A stretch of DNA of 64,000 bases from an uncultured Porphyromonadaceae bacterium. GTDB lineage: Bacteria > Bacteroidota > Bacteroidia > Bacteroidales > Muribaculaceae. Made by a program: the position numbers and the translations under genes. The stretch is taken from contig CAMWXJ010000007.1 in assembly GCA_947178215.1 (NCBI GenBank), positions 50,713 to 114,712 on the forward strand. The letters are read 5' to 3'. Below the pieces are notes generated by a model, which worked only from the letters and a program-made list of their open reading frames with translations, was not told the DNA's origin and did not search any database. Positions 42,596-51,828 of the stretch are shown one piece after another; position 1 is the stretch's first letter, and the number at the start of each line of letters is the position of its first letter.

Positions 42596-43505
42596 CCGCT
42601 ATATCTGGCTTGTCGACACAATACGTCGCCACGGCCGCATCACCCGTTCGGAACTCAATCGCCTGTGGGTTCGGTCGAGTTTCAGCGACGGCACCGACCG
42701 CGGCATACCCCGACGCACGTTCTACAACTACCGCAACGCCATAGCCGAACTCTTCGGCGTAGAGATACTTTACGACCCCGCCACCTACGAATACTCCATA
42801 AGTAGCGAGGAAAACAACTCAGCAGCCAAGCCGTCGGTGACCGACTGGATGCTCAACGCCGCCGCGATGGGCACGGTGGTCCAGGATGCCTCCGAGGCCG
42901 CTTCACGAATCTTTGTCGAGGATGTTCCTTCGGCCCGTGTCTACCTGTCGTCGGTAATTTCGGCACTGAAAGAGTATCATCCTGTGCATTTCACCTACAC
43001 CCCCTACTCCCGCGTGAACCCCACGCGCGGCGTGGTGCTCGAACCGTATTTCTTGAAGATATTCCGCCAGCGCTGGTATATCACAGGCCGCAACGTCAAA
43101 GACGGCAAGGTCAAGACCTACGCCCTCGACCGCATGAGTGAAGTGACGATAGGCACAGAGCATTTCGAGCTACCGGCCGATTTCAGCGCGGAGGAGTATG
43201 TCAACGACGCTTTCGGCATCATCTTCACCATGGGCCGCACCTATAACGTGAAGCTGCGCGCCGACACTCAGCGCGCAAAGTATCTGCGCACACTACCTCT
43301 CCACCACTCCCAGATAGAGGAGGTGAGCAACGGCTACTCGCTGTTCAATTACCGCCTGCGTCTTACCGGCGACCTCGTCAACGAGATTCTGTCGTTTGGT
43401 CCGTCGGTGACGGTGGTGTCGCCTCCCGAACTCCGCGCAATGGTAACCTCACAGCTGCGCGAGAGCCTCGCCAACTACGAAAATCCCAATCAACAATGCG
43501 AATAG
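42576..43505 (+). CDS. WYL-domain transcriptional regulator
   Basis: Regulator of 309 residues. An N-terminal winged-helix region (about 1-80, [25 protein letters not shown]) precedes a WYL domain (about 115-215). The domain has [10 protein letters not shown] and [19 protein letters not shown], where the WYL motif itself reads WYI, and a WCX-like C-terminal extension (about 220-300). The ligand is unknown; relatives sense nucleic acids or small molecules. It overlaps both neighbours (20 nt with the symporter, 10 nt with trmD), so it is expressed with them. It might control the symporter/NamZ pair, but that is conjecture. Confidence 0.88.
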   Translation: MSQNLFNRYIWLVDTIRRHGRITRSELNRLWVRSSFSDGTDRGIPRRTFYNYRNAIAELFGVEILYDPATYEYSISSEENNSAAKPSVTDWMLNAAAMGTVVQDASEAASRIFVEDVPSARVYLSSVISALKEYHPVHFTYTPYSRVNPTRGVVLEPYFLKIFRQRWYITGRNVKDGKVKTYALDRMSEVTIGTEHFELPADFSAEEYVNDAFGIIFTMGRTYNVKLRADTQRAKYLRTLPLHHSQIEEVSNGYSLFNYRLRLTGDLVNEILSFGPSVTVVSPPELRAMVTSQLRESLANYENPNQQCE

Positions 43506-44179
43506 ACATTATAACAGTACTCCCTGAGATGCTCGAATCGCCGCTCAACTGCTCGATTCTGAAGCGCGCCCAGGACAAAGGGCTTGTAGAGATACACATA
43601 CACAACCTGCGCGACTACACCACCAGCCGCTACCGCAAAGTCGACGACTATCCATTCGGAGGCGAGGCGGGAATGGTGATGCAGGTGCAGCCAATCGATG
43701 CCTGCATATCGGCCCTTAAAGCCGAACGCGACTACGACGAGGTGATTTTCACTTCGCCCGATGGAGAGACGTTTGACCAGCCTATGGCAAACTCCATGTC
43801 GCTCCTCAACAACATCATCATACTCTGCGGCCACTATAAGGGTGTGGACTACCGCGTGCGGGAGCATCTCATCACGAAAGAGATTTCGGTGGGCGACTAC
43901 GTGCTCACCGGCGGCGAGATTCCCGCCGTGGTAATCACAGATGCCATAGTGCGCCTCATACCGGGAGCTATCGGCGACGAACAGAGCGCGCTTTCCGACT
44001 CGTTCCAGGACAACCTGCTTGCGCCGCCGGTATACTCACGCCCCGCTGTGTACAACGGCTGGGAGGTGCCCCCGATTCTCCTCTCGGGTCATCAGGCCAA
44101 AATCGACGAATGGCGCCACGAGCAGGCTCTCGAACGCACACGGCGTCTGCGTCCCGACCTGCTCCGCGACAAGAAGTGA
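43496..44179 (+). CDS. trmD: tRNA (guanine37-N1)-methyltransferase
   Basis: Methylates G37 beside the anticodon using SAM, preventing +1 frameshifts. The 227-residue knotted SPOUT enzyme has [12 protein letters not shown] at the N-terminus, [14 protein letters not shown], the SAM-binding knot [10 protein letters not shown]...[12 protein letters not shown], and [18 protein letters not shown] leading to the catalytic DSFQ Asp region. The C-terminal domain is normal. Unusually it is not beside rpsP/rimM but overlaps a WYL regulator by 10 nt. Confidence 0.96.
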   Translation: MRIDIITVLPEMLESPLNCSILKRAQDKGLVEIHIHNLRDYTTSRYRKVDDYPFGGEAGMVMQVQPIDACISALKAERDYDEVIFTSPDGETFDQPMANSMSLLNNIIILCGHYKGVDYRVREHLITKEISVGDYVLTGGEIPAVVITDAIVRLIPGAIGDEQSALSDSFQDNLLAPPVYSRPAVYNGWEVPPILLSGHQAKIDEWRHEQALERTRRLRPDLLRDKK

Positions 44180-44241
44180 CAGCCGCGTTATCCCGCATTT
44201 CATCCCACCCTCACATCTACTCGACCTCTATTTACGTCACA

Positions 44242-45036
44242 ATGAAACGCATCTTCAATCTTGTCATACTATTTCTTGCGGCCACGATGTGCGCGACCGC
44301 ACAGCACCCCGAAGAGACTGTTGTGATTCTCGGCGACTCCAACACATGGTATGGAGGCGACGACTGCACCGGCCCCCGCGCCTGGACCAAGAGTTTTAAC
44401 GAAATCTACCGCCCCGGCGCGATACGCAGCTACGCCCGCAGCGGCGCCTCATGGACCAACGTCACGGCCACAGTACGCAATGTCGAAGAGAATACCGGCC
44501 GCCTCGGCGACAACAACGTGATATACAACCAGGTGGAACGTTTCAGCGACGCTCTCGCCGACGGCACGCAACCGATGCCCTCGCTAATCATAGCCATGGC
44601 CGGTACCAACGACGCGTGGTTCAGTTCGAGCCGCCCCGGCGCTTTCGCCACTTCCGTAGCCGAAGCAATGAAATCGGTGCCCGACTCGGTGCTTATAGAC
44701 CTGCAACCCTCAAAGGTAACTTCGCTCGCACTCTCCATCCGCCAGAACATACTGCGTCTGCGCCGCCTCGCTCCCGACGCCACGATAGTGCTTTGCAGCC
44801 CCATACAGTGTGTTCCCGCGCCCGACAATCTCATCATTGCCGCCGGCGGCATCATCGAGGATACGGGCCGTCTTACAGGCTGTAAGGTCATCCGCCTCGA
44901 CCGCGATTTCGAGCTCAGCTCGGCAGCCGAAGCCAAAAAGAAAGTCCTCACCACCGACGGCACTCACACCTCAGTAGAGGGCGCGAGCAAGCTCGGCGCC
45001 TTCATCGCTTCGCATATCGAAGCACTCACCCGATAA
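44242..45036 (+). CDS. SGNH/GDSL hydrolase, exported
   Basis: Exported esterase-type protein of 264 residues. Signal peptide MKRIFNLVILFLAATMCATA ends near residue 20. Block I is VILGDSNTW with nucleophile Ser33, block II Gly is in the SYARSGAS region, block III is AMAGTNDAW with the oxyanion Asn, and block V is TDGTHTS with Asp239 and His242. Together these form a complete Ser-Asp-His set. It precedes an MBOAT gene by 24 nt, so it likely acts on acetyl or acyl groups of a cell-surface polysaccharide. The open frame upstream of ATG 44242 is rejected because it overlaps trmD. Confidence 0.88.
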   Translation: MKRIFNLVILFLAATMCATAQHPEETVVILGDSNTWYGGDDCTGPRAWTKSFNEIYRPGAIRSYARSGASWTNVTATVRNVEENTGRLGDNNVIYNQVERFSDALADGTQPMPSLIIAMAGTNDAWFSSSRPGAFATSVAEAMKSVPDSVLIDLQPSKVTSLALSIRQNILRLRRLAPDATIVLCSPIQCVPAPDNLIIAAGGIIEDTGRLTGCKVIRLDRDFELSSAAEAKKKVLTTDGTHTSVEGASKLGAFIASHIEALTR

Positions 45037-45060
45037 CTCCCAACAGTCCTTTTTCCTGCA

Positions 45061-46536
45061 ATGGTCTTTTCCGACCTGTTTTTTATCTTCGTGTTCCTGC
45101 CGGCCTTCATGCTGTGCTACCGGCTGGCATCGGTATTTGACCGCCGCGACAATCTGTCGGGCCCCGGCTCAGAGGAACTGCAATGCACACACCCGCGCCG
45201 CAACACTGTGCTTGTAATCTTCTCGCTCATATTCTATGCGTGGGGCGAACCGATATATGTGCTGCTGATGATTCTGTCGGTGGCGCTCAACTATTTAATA
45301 GGCCTTTGGATAGCCGCACGACAGCCGCAATCGGTGTCGCGACGTGTCGCCCTTACAGTCGGCCTTACAGCAAATATCCTCATCATCGGCGTGTTCAAAT
45401 ATGCCGGGTTCATAGCCGAAAACCTTTCGGCGGCCGGCCTCGACATACCGATACCGAAGATAGGTCTGCCGATAGGCATCAGCTTCTACACCTTCCAGAG
45501 CATTTCGTATCTTGTAGACGTCTACCGCACCAAAGCGCCCGTTCAACGCCGTTACCGCGACCTGCTGCTCTACATATCCATGTTTCCGCAGCTCATCGCG
45601 GGCCCTATTGTACGTTACGACACCGTGGCCCGCGAAATCAACAGCCGCAGCGTTTCGCCCGACGACATGGCAGAGGGTATATTCCGCTTTTTGCTCGGAC
45701 TTGGAAAAAAAGTGGTGCTCGCCAACCAGTTCAGCGAGATAGCCGACAATTTCCTCGCCGACTCGGCGTTGCCCGACATCACTGTCGGGGGCGCCTGGAT
45801 AGGCATCGTGGCGTTCACGTTCCAGATTTACTTTGACTTCTCGGGCTACTCCGACATGGCTATCGGCATAGGCCGGTGTCTTGGCTTCCATTTCGCAGAA
45901 AACTTCGACCACCCCTACATCTCCAAGTCAATCACGGAGTTCTGGCGGCGGTGGCACATGTCGCTCGGCTCGTTTTTCCGCGACTACGTATATATCCCCC
46001 TCGGCGGCAACCGAAGCCATCAGACCCTCAACATCCTCGCCGTGTGGTTTCTCACCGGCCTATGGCACGGCGCAAGCTGGAATTTCGTAATGTGGGGTCT
46101 CTTCTTCGCCGTGATTCTCATGGTGGAGAAGCGCTTTATCCTGCCTCATGCCGACGCCGTGCCGGCTCCTATGCTCCACTTTTACAGCATGGTGCTCGTA
46201 ATTGCCGGCTGGGGCATATTCTATTTCGACGACATGGGCTCGATGAACCGGTTCTTTCAGGCGTTTCTGGGAGTCGCCCCCGGCGGACTGTGGGACTTTG
46301 CCTGCGAAAACGCGCTACGCTCAAAGTTCTGGTTGTGGATAGCCGCGATAGTGTTCTGCCTGCCCGTGCGCCGATATGCCGAGGACCTGCCTCACCGCAT
46401 CTTCGCACGCGGTGGCAATATGGCCGTTAGCATCACCATGATGTCGAGGCTCACCCTTGCTGCCTGCCTGTTCCTGCTGAGCATCGCCCTGCTCGTGGGC
46501 GCCACTAACAACGCTTTCCTCTACACCCGCTTCTGA
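45061..46536 (+). CDS. MBOAT family O-acyltransferase (AlgI-like)
   Basis: Multi-pass inner-membrane protein of 491 residues, MBOAT family, which moves acyl groups across the membrane for polysaccharide O-acetylation. Conserved parts are MVFSDLFFIFVFLP, YAWGEPIYVLLM, GLPIGISFYTFQSISYLVDVYR, FPQLIAGPIVRY, FWRRWHMSLGSFFRDYVYIPLGGNR, and GLWHGASWNFVMWG with the active-site His. These match AlgI. It is followed by two DHHW proteins playing the AlgJ/AlgX-like periplasmic role. The polysaccharide substrate is unknown. Confidence 0.95.
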   Translation: MVFSDLFFIFVFLPAFMLCYRLASVFDRRDNLSGPGSEELQCTHPRRNTVLVIFSLIFYAWGEPIYVLLMILSVALNYLIGLWIAARQPQSVSRRVALTVGLTANILIIGVFKYAGFIAENLSAAGLDIPIPKIGLPIGISFYTFQSISYLVDVYRTKAPVQRRYRDLLLYISMFPQLIAGPIVRYDTVAREINSRSVSPDDMAEGIFRFLLGLGKKVVLANQFSEIADNFLADSALPDITVGGAWIGIVAFTFQIYFDFSGYSDMAIGIGRCLGFHFAENFDHPYISKSITEFWRRWHMSLGSFFRDYVYIPLGGNRSHQTLNILAVWFLTGLWHGASWNFVMWGLFFAVILMVEKRFILPHADAVPAPMLHFYSMVLVIAGWGIFYFDDMGSMNRFFQAFLGVAPGGLWDFACENALRSKFWLWIAAIVFCLPVRRYAEDLPHRIFARGGNMAVSITMMSRLTLAACLFLLSIALLVGATNNAFLYTRF

Positions 46537-46590
46537 ATATAACCTTAACTGTTTTCTTACCCCCAACCGATCATAACTCTCACCCTCGAC

Positions 46591-47724
46591 ATGACATTTC
46601 CGCTACCGATATTATTTCTCCCACTGCTGCTGGCCCCCGTCAACGACGTGAACCCCGATATCAACATCGACGCAATGCACGACGAAATGGCGGCGCTTGC
46701 CGGAGGCACAGCATCTGCCGGGTTCAGCCCCGCGACATCCAACGACTATGTAAACCGTATCACAGCCGACGCGCCTTTCCGCCGCGCCCGCCGCGGGATT
46801 CTGCTTGTCGGCAACGGCGACACCATACGAGCCCTCGAACCGTTCAAAGACTCGGCCGAAGGCATCGCCGCCTATGCCGCCGCCGTCAACGAATATGCCG
46901 CCAAACTGCCCGACAGCGTCAACATATTCTGCATGCCTGTGCCGACTGCCGTGGCATATTATTGCCCCGACGCGGCCACCGGACGATACACCTCCTCGCC
47001 ACGGCGCGCCATGCTCCGGCTCTTCGAGGGGCTCGACAGCCGCGTCACTCCGGTAGACATATACGGCACTCTCGGCGCTCACGCTTCCGAGCCCATCTAC
47101 TCGCGCACCGACCACCACTGGGCGCCGCTCGGAGCCTACTATGCCGCCGGCTGTTTCGCCGGCGTGGCAGGTACGCCGTTCAAGTCACTCTCGGAGTTCG
47201 AGCAGCATACCATTGACGGCTATGTAGGCACCATGGCACGATTCTCGGCCGACCGCGCCGTCAAAGCCGCCCCCGAACAGTTTGTCTACTACACTCCCCT
47301 CGACTCGGCTTCCTACTCTGTCGACTACGTGAAATATACAATCCGCAAGGCCAAGAACGCAACGATAGGCACCGTGACCGGCGAGAGCGAGCCTTCCGAG
47401 GGCCCATTCTTCTACCGCACGTTCACAGGTGCGTCGAGCTACCTCACTTTCATGGGGGGCGACACACGCCTCACGCGCATACGCACCGAAGCGGGCACGG
47501 GCCGACGGCTCCTCATCCTGAAAGACTCGTTTGGCAATGCGCTTCCGCCCTATCTATTCGCCTCGTTTGACGAGATTCATGTTGTGGACTGCCGCTACTT
47601 CACACGCAACATAATATCCTACGTTGCCGACAATCATATCTCCGACGTACTGTTTGTCAACAATCTGACGCATGCGGTAAGTCAGCGCACCTCGTCGGCC
47701 TACCGCAACTATCTTATCCAGTGA
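46591..47724 (+). CDS. DHHW-family (AlgJ/AlgX-like) O-acetylation protein 1
   Basis: Exported SGNH-fold protein of 377 residues with the DHHW family motif TDHHW at residues 173-177 and a Ser-containing block ILKDSFGNALP (Ser313). A short hydrophobic N-terminus (MTFPLPILFLPLLLAP) may be the signal or anchor. It lacks the longer N-terminal RREL...FP segment seen in the next gene. The region around DHHW is identical in DNA over 46 bp to its paralog. It probably transfers acetyl groups delivered by the MBOAT protein. The stop overlaps the next gene. Confidence 0.88.
   Translation: MTFPLPILFLPLLLAPVNDVNPDINIDAMHDEMAALAGGTASAGFSPATSNDYVNRITADAPFRRARRGILLVGNGDTIRALEPFKDSAEGIAAYAAAVNEYAAKLPDSVNIFCMPVPTAVAYYCPDAATGRYTSSPRRAMLRLFEGLDSRVTPVDIYGTLGAHASEPIYSRTDHHWAPLGAYYAAGCFAGVAGTPFKSLSEFEQHTIDGYVGTMARFSADRAVKAAPEQFVYYTPLDSASYSVDYVKYTIRKAKNATIGTVTGESEPSEGPFFYRTFTGASSYLTFMGGDTRLTRIRTEAGTGRRLLILKDSFGNALPPYLFASFDEIHVVDCRYFTRNIISYVADNHISDVLFVNNLTHAVSQRTSSAYRNYLIQ
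47104..47149 (+). repeat. 46-bp identical tract, copy 1 (DHHW region)
   Basis: Bases 47104-47149 are identical to 48486-48531 in the next gene. Both code for the TDHHWAPLGAYYAA core of the DHHW motif. Flanks differ at once on both sides, so it looks like a conversion tract or a strongly conserved coding block. Confidence 0.85.
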
Positions 47725-49292
47725 TGCACTCACGAATATTCGTATTCATAATAGGCTCGATATTCATAGCCTTTACAATCCTGTTCCTCACCTTCCCGCG
47801 CCCGACTTTCTCGGAACTGGAACGCAGGGAGCTGTCGACATTTCCGGAATTCAGCATCGACGCCCTCGCCTCAGGCGACTATACCCGCGACGTAGCAGCA
47901 TGGTTCAGCGACACCGAGCCATTGCGCGACCGCTTCCTCGCGCTTGCAATGCAAGTCAAGGGCTACATGGCGTTCCGCTCCTCCGACGACAGCGACAATA
48001 TCACCTTTCACGCCTCGGCCGATGGCTTCGACGACGAAGATTCGGACGATGACGACGCCAATCTCCTGGCCGAGCCGGCCGACACACTCGGCTCCATACC
48101 CGTCGTCGAGGCGCAAACGGAGATAACCGAGTACGACGGCCACGCCACCCCTGCGGCGGCCGCAAAAATGGCATCGTCGGGAGTTATCGTTGTGGGCACC
48201 GGTCCCGAGACACGCGCACTCATGGCTTTCGGCGGAAAGTCAACAGGCGGCGTCAAATACGCCGACGCGGCAAACCTCTACAAGAGTACTCTCGGCCCCG
48301 ATGTCAGGGTCTACTGCATGGTGATTCCGCTCGCCTCTGAATTCTACACACCGGCGAAAGCCCGTGGCATGACCTCGCCGCAGCTGCCAGTGATACGCAA
48401 CATATACGCGCATCTCTCGCCCGACGTAAAGGGTGTAGACGCATACTCGGCACTGGCGACACACGCCGACGAACCGATATATCTACGCACCGACCACCAC
48501 TGGGCGCCGCTCGGAGCCTACTATGCCGCCGAAGCGTTCGCCAAGGCTTGCGGCGTCGATTTCCTGCCGCTCGAAAACTACGACACGCACACGATACACA
48601 ACTTCGTAGGCACGATGTATGCATTCTCAAAGGATATTGCGGTGAAAAACGCGCCCGAGGATTTTGTGTACTACACTCCGCGCGGAGTGGACTACACCAC
48701 CACCTATGTCACCCTGAAACTCGACAGCAAGTTTCGCGTCACGGGCGAAACGGCGCCGTTCAAGGCACCGTTTTTCAGGCGCCAATCGCAAGGCTCTGGC
48801 AACGCCTACCTCACCTTCATGGGGGGCGACTACAACCAGGCGGTAGTCAAGACATCGACTGCCAACGGACGTCGCCTGCTAATCATCAAGGACAGCTACG
48901 GCAATGCCCTCCCGGGCTTTCTCTTCGGCTCATTCGAGGAACTTCATGTCATCGACCACCGCTATTTCCGCCACGACGTGGCGTCGTATGTAGCGCGCAA
49001 CCACATCACCGACGTTGTGCTCGTCAACAACACTTTCAACGCCTACTCTACGGCCGTAGCGTCGCGCTACAAATATATCCTTACCCATTCCACTCCCGCT
49101 CCCGTCAACATACCGCGCCCCGACACTGTGGCGGCTCCGAAAAACGCAGTCAGCTCCACTCCCGCCACTGACACCGTAGCGGAGCCAACGACAGACCCCG
49201 ACAGCGCTGTCGCCGACACCACAGAGCAGCCGACGGAGGTCCCGGCCGAGAAGCCGACAGAGACTCCTGTCGAGCTCCCCGACAGTTTATGA
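47724..49292 (+). CDS. DHHW-family (AlgJ/AlgX-like) O-acetylation protein 2 with Pro/Thr-rich tail
   Basis: Paralog of the preceding gene, 522 residues. It has a TM anchor near the N-terminus (FVFIIGSIFIAFTILFL), a conserved ERRELSTFPEFS segment, an acidic linker near residues 95-115 (DDEDSDDDDA), TDHHW at 256-260 and IIKDSYGNALPG with Ser391. The last 65 or so residues are a Pro/Thr/Glu-rich low-complexity tail. ATG 47724 overlaps the previous TGA; a GTG three bases earlier is possible. The tail is odd for the family and may be a spacer to the cell surface. Confidence 0.88.
   Translation: MHSRIFVFIIGSIFIAFTILFLTFPRPTFSELERRELSTFPEFSIDALASGDYTRDVAAWFSDTEPLRDRFLALAMQVKGYMAFRSSDDSDNITFHASADGFDDEDSDDDDANLLAEPADTLGSIPVVEAQTEITEYDGHATPAAAAKMASSGVIVVGTGPETRALMAFGGKSTGGVKYADAANLYKSTLGPDVRVYCMVIPLASEFYTPAKARGMTSPQLPVIRNIYAHLSPDVKGVDAYSALATHADEPIYLRTDHHWAPLGAYYAAEAFAKACGVDFLPLENYDTHTIHNFVGTMYAFSKDIAVKNAPEDFVYYTPRGVDYTTTYVTLKLDSKFRVTGETAPFKAPFFRRQSQGSGNAYLTFMGGDYNQAVVKTSTANGRRLLIIKDSYGNALPGFLFGSFEELHVIDHRYFRHDVASYVARNHITDVVLVNNTFNAYSTAVASRYKYILTHSTPAPVNIPRPDTVAAPKNAVSSTPATDTVAEPTTDPDSAVADTTEQPTEVPAEKPTETPVELPDSL
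48486..48531 (+). repeat. 46-bp identical tract, copy 2 (DHHW region)
   Basis: Second copy of the tract at 47104-47149. It sits in the same reading position of the paralog. Confidence 0.85.
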
Positions 49293-49302
49293 CGGCCTGT
49301 GA

Positions 49303-49334
49303 TTTGGCGGGTAGATGATTTTTGAGTAATTTTG
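49303..49334 (+). promoter_or_regulatory. Promoter for the endonuclease IV gene
   Basis: TTTG at 49303-49306, a 20-nt spacer, TAATTTTG at 49327-49334. It decides the start of the gene, because upstream in-frame codons lie inside it. Confidence 0.75.
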
Positions 49335-49363
49335 CACTATTTGACACCCGAAACCGCTTTAAC

Positions 49364-50257
49364 GTGACAGACACCACCATACTTCCTATCGGTCCGGAGC
49401 TTGCACGCTCCACCGGCAAATATATCGGCGCACACGTGTCGGCATCGCCCGGCGTGAGCAGCAGTCCGGCCGCCGCACTCGCAATCGGAGCTGGGGCGTT
49501 TGCCCTGTTTACCCGCAATCCGTCGCGCTGGGCTTCCAAAGCCATATCTGATAAGGAAGCTGATGCGTTCAAGGCCGCCTGTGCCGATGCCGGCTATATG
49601 CCTGAGGTCATATTGCCCCACGACAGCTACCTCATTAATCTCGGCGCGCCCGACCCCGAGAAGCTTGTCAAGAGCCGCGAGGCGTTTGCCGACGAGCTCG
49701 CTCGCTGTGAGCAGCTCGGACTCAAAATGCTCAACTTCCACCCCGGGAGTCATCTCAACGAAATGACTCCCGAAGAGTGTCTCGACCGCATAGCCGAGAG
49801 CATCAACCTGGCGCTCGAAAAGTCGTCGGGCGTAAAGGCCGTCATAGAGAACACTGCCGGCCAAGGCTCCAATCTCGGATTCAATTTCAGTCAGATAGCC
49901 CGCATCATAGAGGGAGTCGACGACAAGAGCCGCATAGGGGTGTGCATCGACAGTTGCCACGCTTTCGCAGCCGGCTACGACCTCGCCTCAGAAGAGGGCT
50001 ACCGCGCCATGTGGGATGAATTTGACTCCGTCATTGGGCCGCAATATCTCTCCGGCATGCACATCAACGACTCCAAGAAGGGACTGGGGTCGCACGTTGA
50101 CCGCCACGCCCCCATAGGCGAAGGTATGATTGGCACTGACTTTTTCCGACGCCTCGTCGCCGACAAGCGCACCGACGGCATACCGCTCATTCTCGAAACG
50201 CCCGTCGAAGAGCGTTGGCCCGCCGAGATAGCGATGCTCTACTCATTCGTCCCCTGA
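49364..50257 (+). CDS. nfo: Deoxyribonuclease IV (endonuclease IV)
   Basis: Zinc-dependent AP endonuclease of base-excision repair, 297 residues. It contains KYIGAHVSASPGV (first metal His), FTRNPSRW, LPHDSYLINLG, LNFHPGSHLNE, VIENTAGQGSNLG, GVCIDSCHAFAAGYD and HINDSKKGLGSHVDRHAPIGEGMIG, all in the family order and carrying the expected His/Glu/Asp ligands. The start GTG 49364 is chosen because the promoter at 49303-49334 excludes the codon at 49322. It then has about 18 residues before the usual KYIGAH start, so a later start is possible, but none is an ATG. Confidence 0.95.
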   Translation: MTDTTILPIGPELARSTGKYIGAHVSASPGVSSSPAAALAIGAGAFALFTRNPSRWASKAISDKEADAFKAACADAGYMPEVILPHDSYLINLGAPDPEKLVKSREAFADELARCEQLGLKMLNFHPGSHLNEMTPEECLDRIAESINLALEKSSGVKAVIENTAGQGSNLGFNFSQIARIIEGVDDKSRIGVCIDSCHAFAAGYDLASEEGYRAMWDEFDSVIGPQYLSGMHINDSKKGLGSHVDRHAPIGEGMIGTDFFRRLVADKRTDGIPLILETPVEERWPAEIAMLYSFVP

Positions 50258-50433
50258 CCCGCGGACACCACTCCGCACCTCGACCAAAAACCTCACGATT
50301 ATCAGCCCGACAGTACCCCGACACGTCCGTCTACTACATACTTACATATCTTCATCACATTTATCTCTTTCATTATCAACGGGGGCTGACCGGCAGAAAT
50401 ATAAACATCAACCAAAGCCATAAACGACACGAC

Positions 50434-51780
50434 ATGAAATCCACGACCGTCAAGACCGACCGCAGTTTCAGGCAGCTGTGCGACCTGAGCTTCGGATTTT
50501 TCGGCGTCCAAATCGCCTACGCCCTCCAAAGCGCCAACATCTCCCGCATCTTCGCCACTCTCGGCGCCGACCCCCATTCTCTCAGCTTCTTCTGGATTCT
50601 CCCCCCTCTCATGGGAATCATAGTGCAGCCCATTATCGGCGTGGCCTCCGACCGTACATGGAATCGCCTCGGACGCCGCCTTCCATATCTCCTGATCGGC
50701 GCGCTCACAGCCGTAATAGTGATGTGCCTGCTACCCAATGCCGGCAGCTTCGGCCTCACCGTAGCCGGTGCCATGATATTCGGCTTCATAGCCCTGATGT
50801 TTCTCGATACCTCAATCAACATGGCCATGCAGCCTTTCAAGATGCTTGTCGGCGACATGGTCAACGAAAAGCAGAAAGGTCTCGCCTACTCCATACAGAG
50901 CTTTCTGTGCAACGCCGGCTCGCTCGTGGGCTATCTCGCCCCGATAATCCTCACCTATCTCGGCATAAGCAACCTCGCCCCCAAGGGAGTGGTGCCCGAC
51001 TCGGTTACATTCTCATTCTATCTCGGCGCCGCAATACTCATCCTGTGCGTAATCTACTCGTTCATCACAATCAAGGAGATGCCGCCTAAGGAATACGCCG
51101 AATTTCACGGCATCGACCCCGCCACCACCGGCAAAAACGAGAAGTTCAACCTCATAAAGCTGCTTCGCGAAGCCCCGGCGACATTTTGGAGCGTGGGACT
51201 CGTGCAGTTCTTCTGCTGGGCCGCCTTCTTATTCATGTGGACCTACACCAACGGAGCAATAGCCTCTACCGTGTGGCACACCACCGACGTCGCCTCCGAG
51301 GGCTATCAGGCCGCCGGCAACTGGGTAGGAACCCTCTTCGCCGTACAGGCCGTAGGCTCTGTGCTGTGGGCTATCGTCATCCCGCGTTTCCTAAACCACA
51401 AGACGGTGTATATCCTCAGCCTCGTGCTCGGAGCCTTCGGCTTCATATCCACCCTCTTCTTCGCCGACAAATATCTTCTCTTTATCAGCTATCTGCTCAT
51501 AGGCTGCGCATGGGCCGCTATGCTCGCCCTGCCGTTCACCATACTCACCAACTCGCTCAAAGGCGACAACATCGGCGCCTATCTGGGCCTCTTCAACGGC
51601 ACTATCTGTCTGCCCCAGATTGTGGCCGCCGCGCTCGGCGGCGTAGTGCTCCATCTCGTCGGAGGCCACCAGATTTACATGCTCGTGGCAGCGGGCGTGC
51701 TGCTGCTTTTCGGAGCTGTGGCCGTGCTGTTTATCCGCGAGACCTACGGCGAGCACAACACCCCGGCCTCAGCCGACTGA
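50434..51780 (+). CDS. MFS transporter, SLC45/sugar-type
   Basis: Major facilitator superfamily permease of 448 residues with 12 predicted helices. Typical parts are FFWILPPLMGIIVQPIIGVASDRTW followed by GRRLPYLLIGA between helices 2 and 3, LMFLDTSINMAMQPFK, and WAAFLFMWTYTNGAIAS. This matches the GPH/SLC45-like sugar transporters (maltose or sucrose type) of Bacteroidota. The substrate is not readable. ATG 50434 (MKSTTVKTDRS) was chosen because the upstream open frame overlaps nfo. It lies 176 nt after nfo and 48 nt before hisS; no clear promoter seen in the gap. Confidence 0.9.
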   Translation: MKSTTVKTDRSFRQLCDLSFGFFGVQIAYALQSANISRIFATLGADPHSLSFFWILPPLMGIIVQPIIGVASDRTWNRLGRRLPYLLIGALTAVIVMCLLPNAGSFGLTVAGAMIFGFIALMFLDTSINMAMQPFKMLVGDMVNEKQKGLAYSIQSFLCNAGSLVGYLAPIILTYLGISNLAPKGVVPDSVTFSFYLGAAILILCVIYSFITIKEMPPKEYAEFHGIDPATTGKNEKFNLIKLLREAPATFWSVGLVQFFCWAAFLFMWTYTNGAIASTVWHTTDVASEGYQAAGNWVGTLFAVQAVGSVLWAIVIPRFLNHKTVYILSLVLGAFGFISTLFFADKYLLFISYLLIGCAWAAMLALPFTILTNSLKGDNIGAYLGLFNGTICLPQIVAAALGGVVLHLVGGHQIYMLVAAGVLLLFGAVAVLFIRETYGEHNTPASAD

Positions 51781-51828
51781 CACCCATATCCAAACGACAA
51801 AACCAAAATCAGCAATAACCCCACAAGC

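Noticed and set aside
49322..49363. N-terminal extension of endonuclease IV
   Set aside because: Its first codon lies inside the promoter at 49303-49334.
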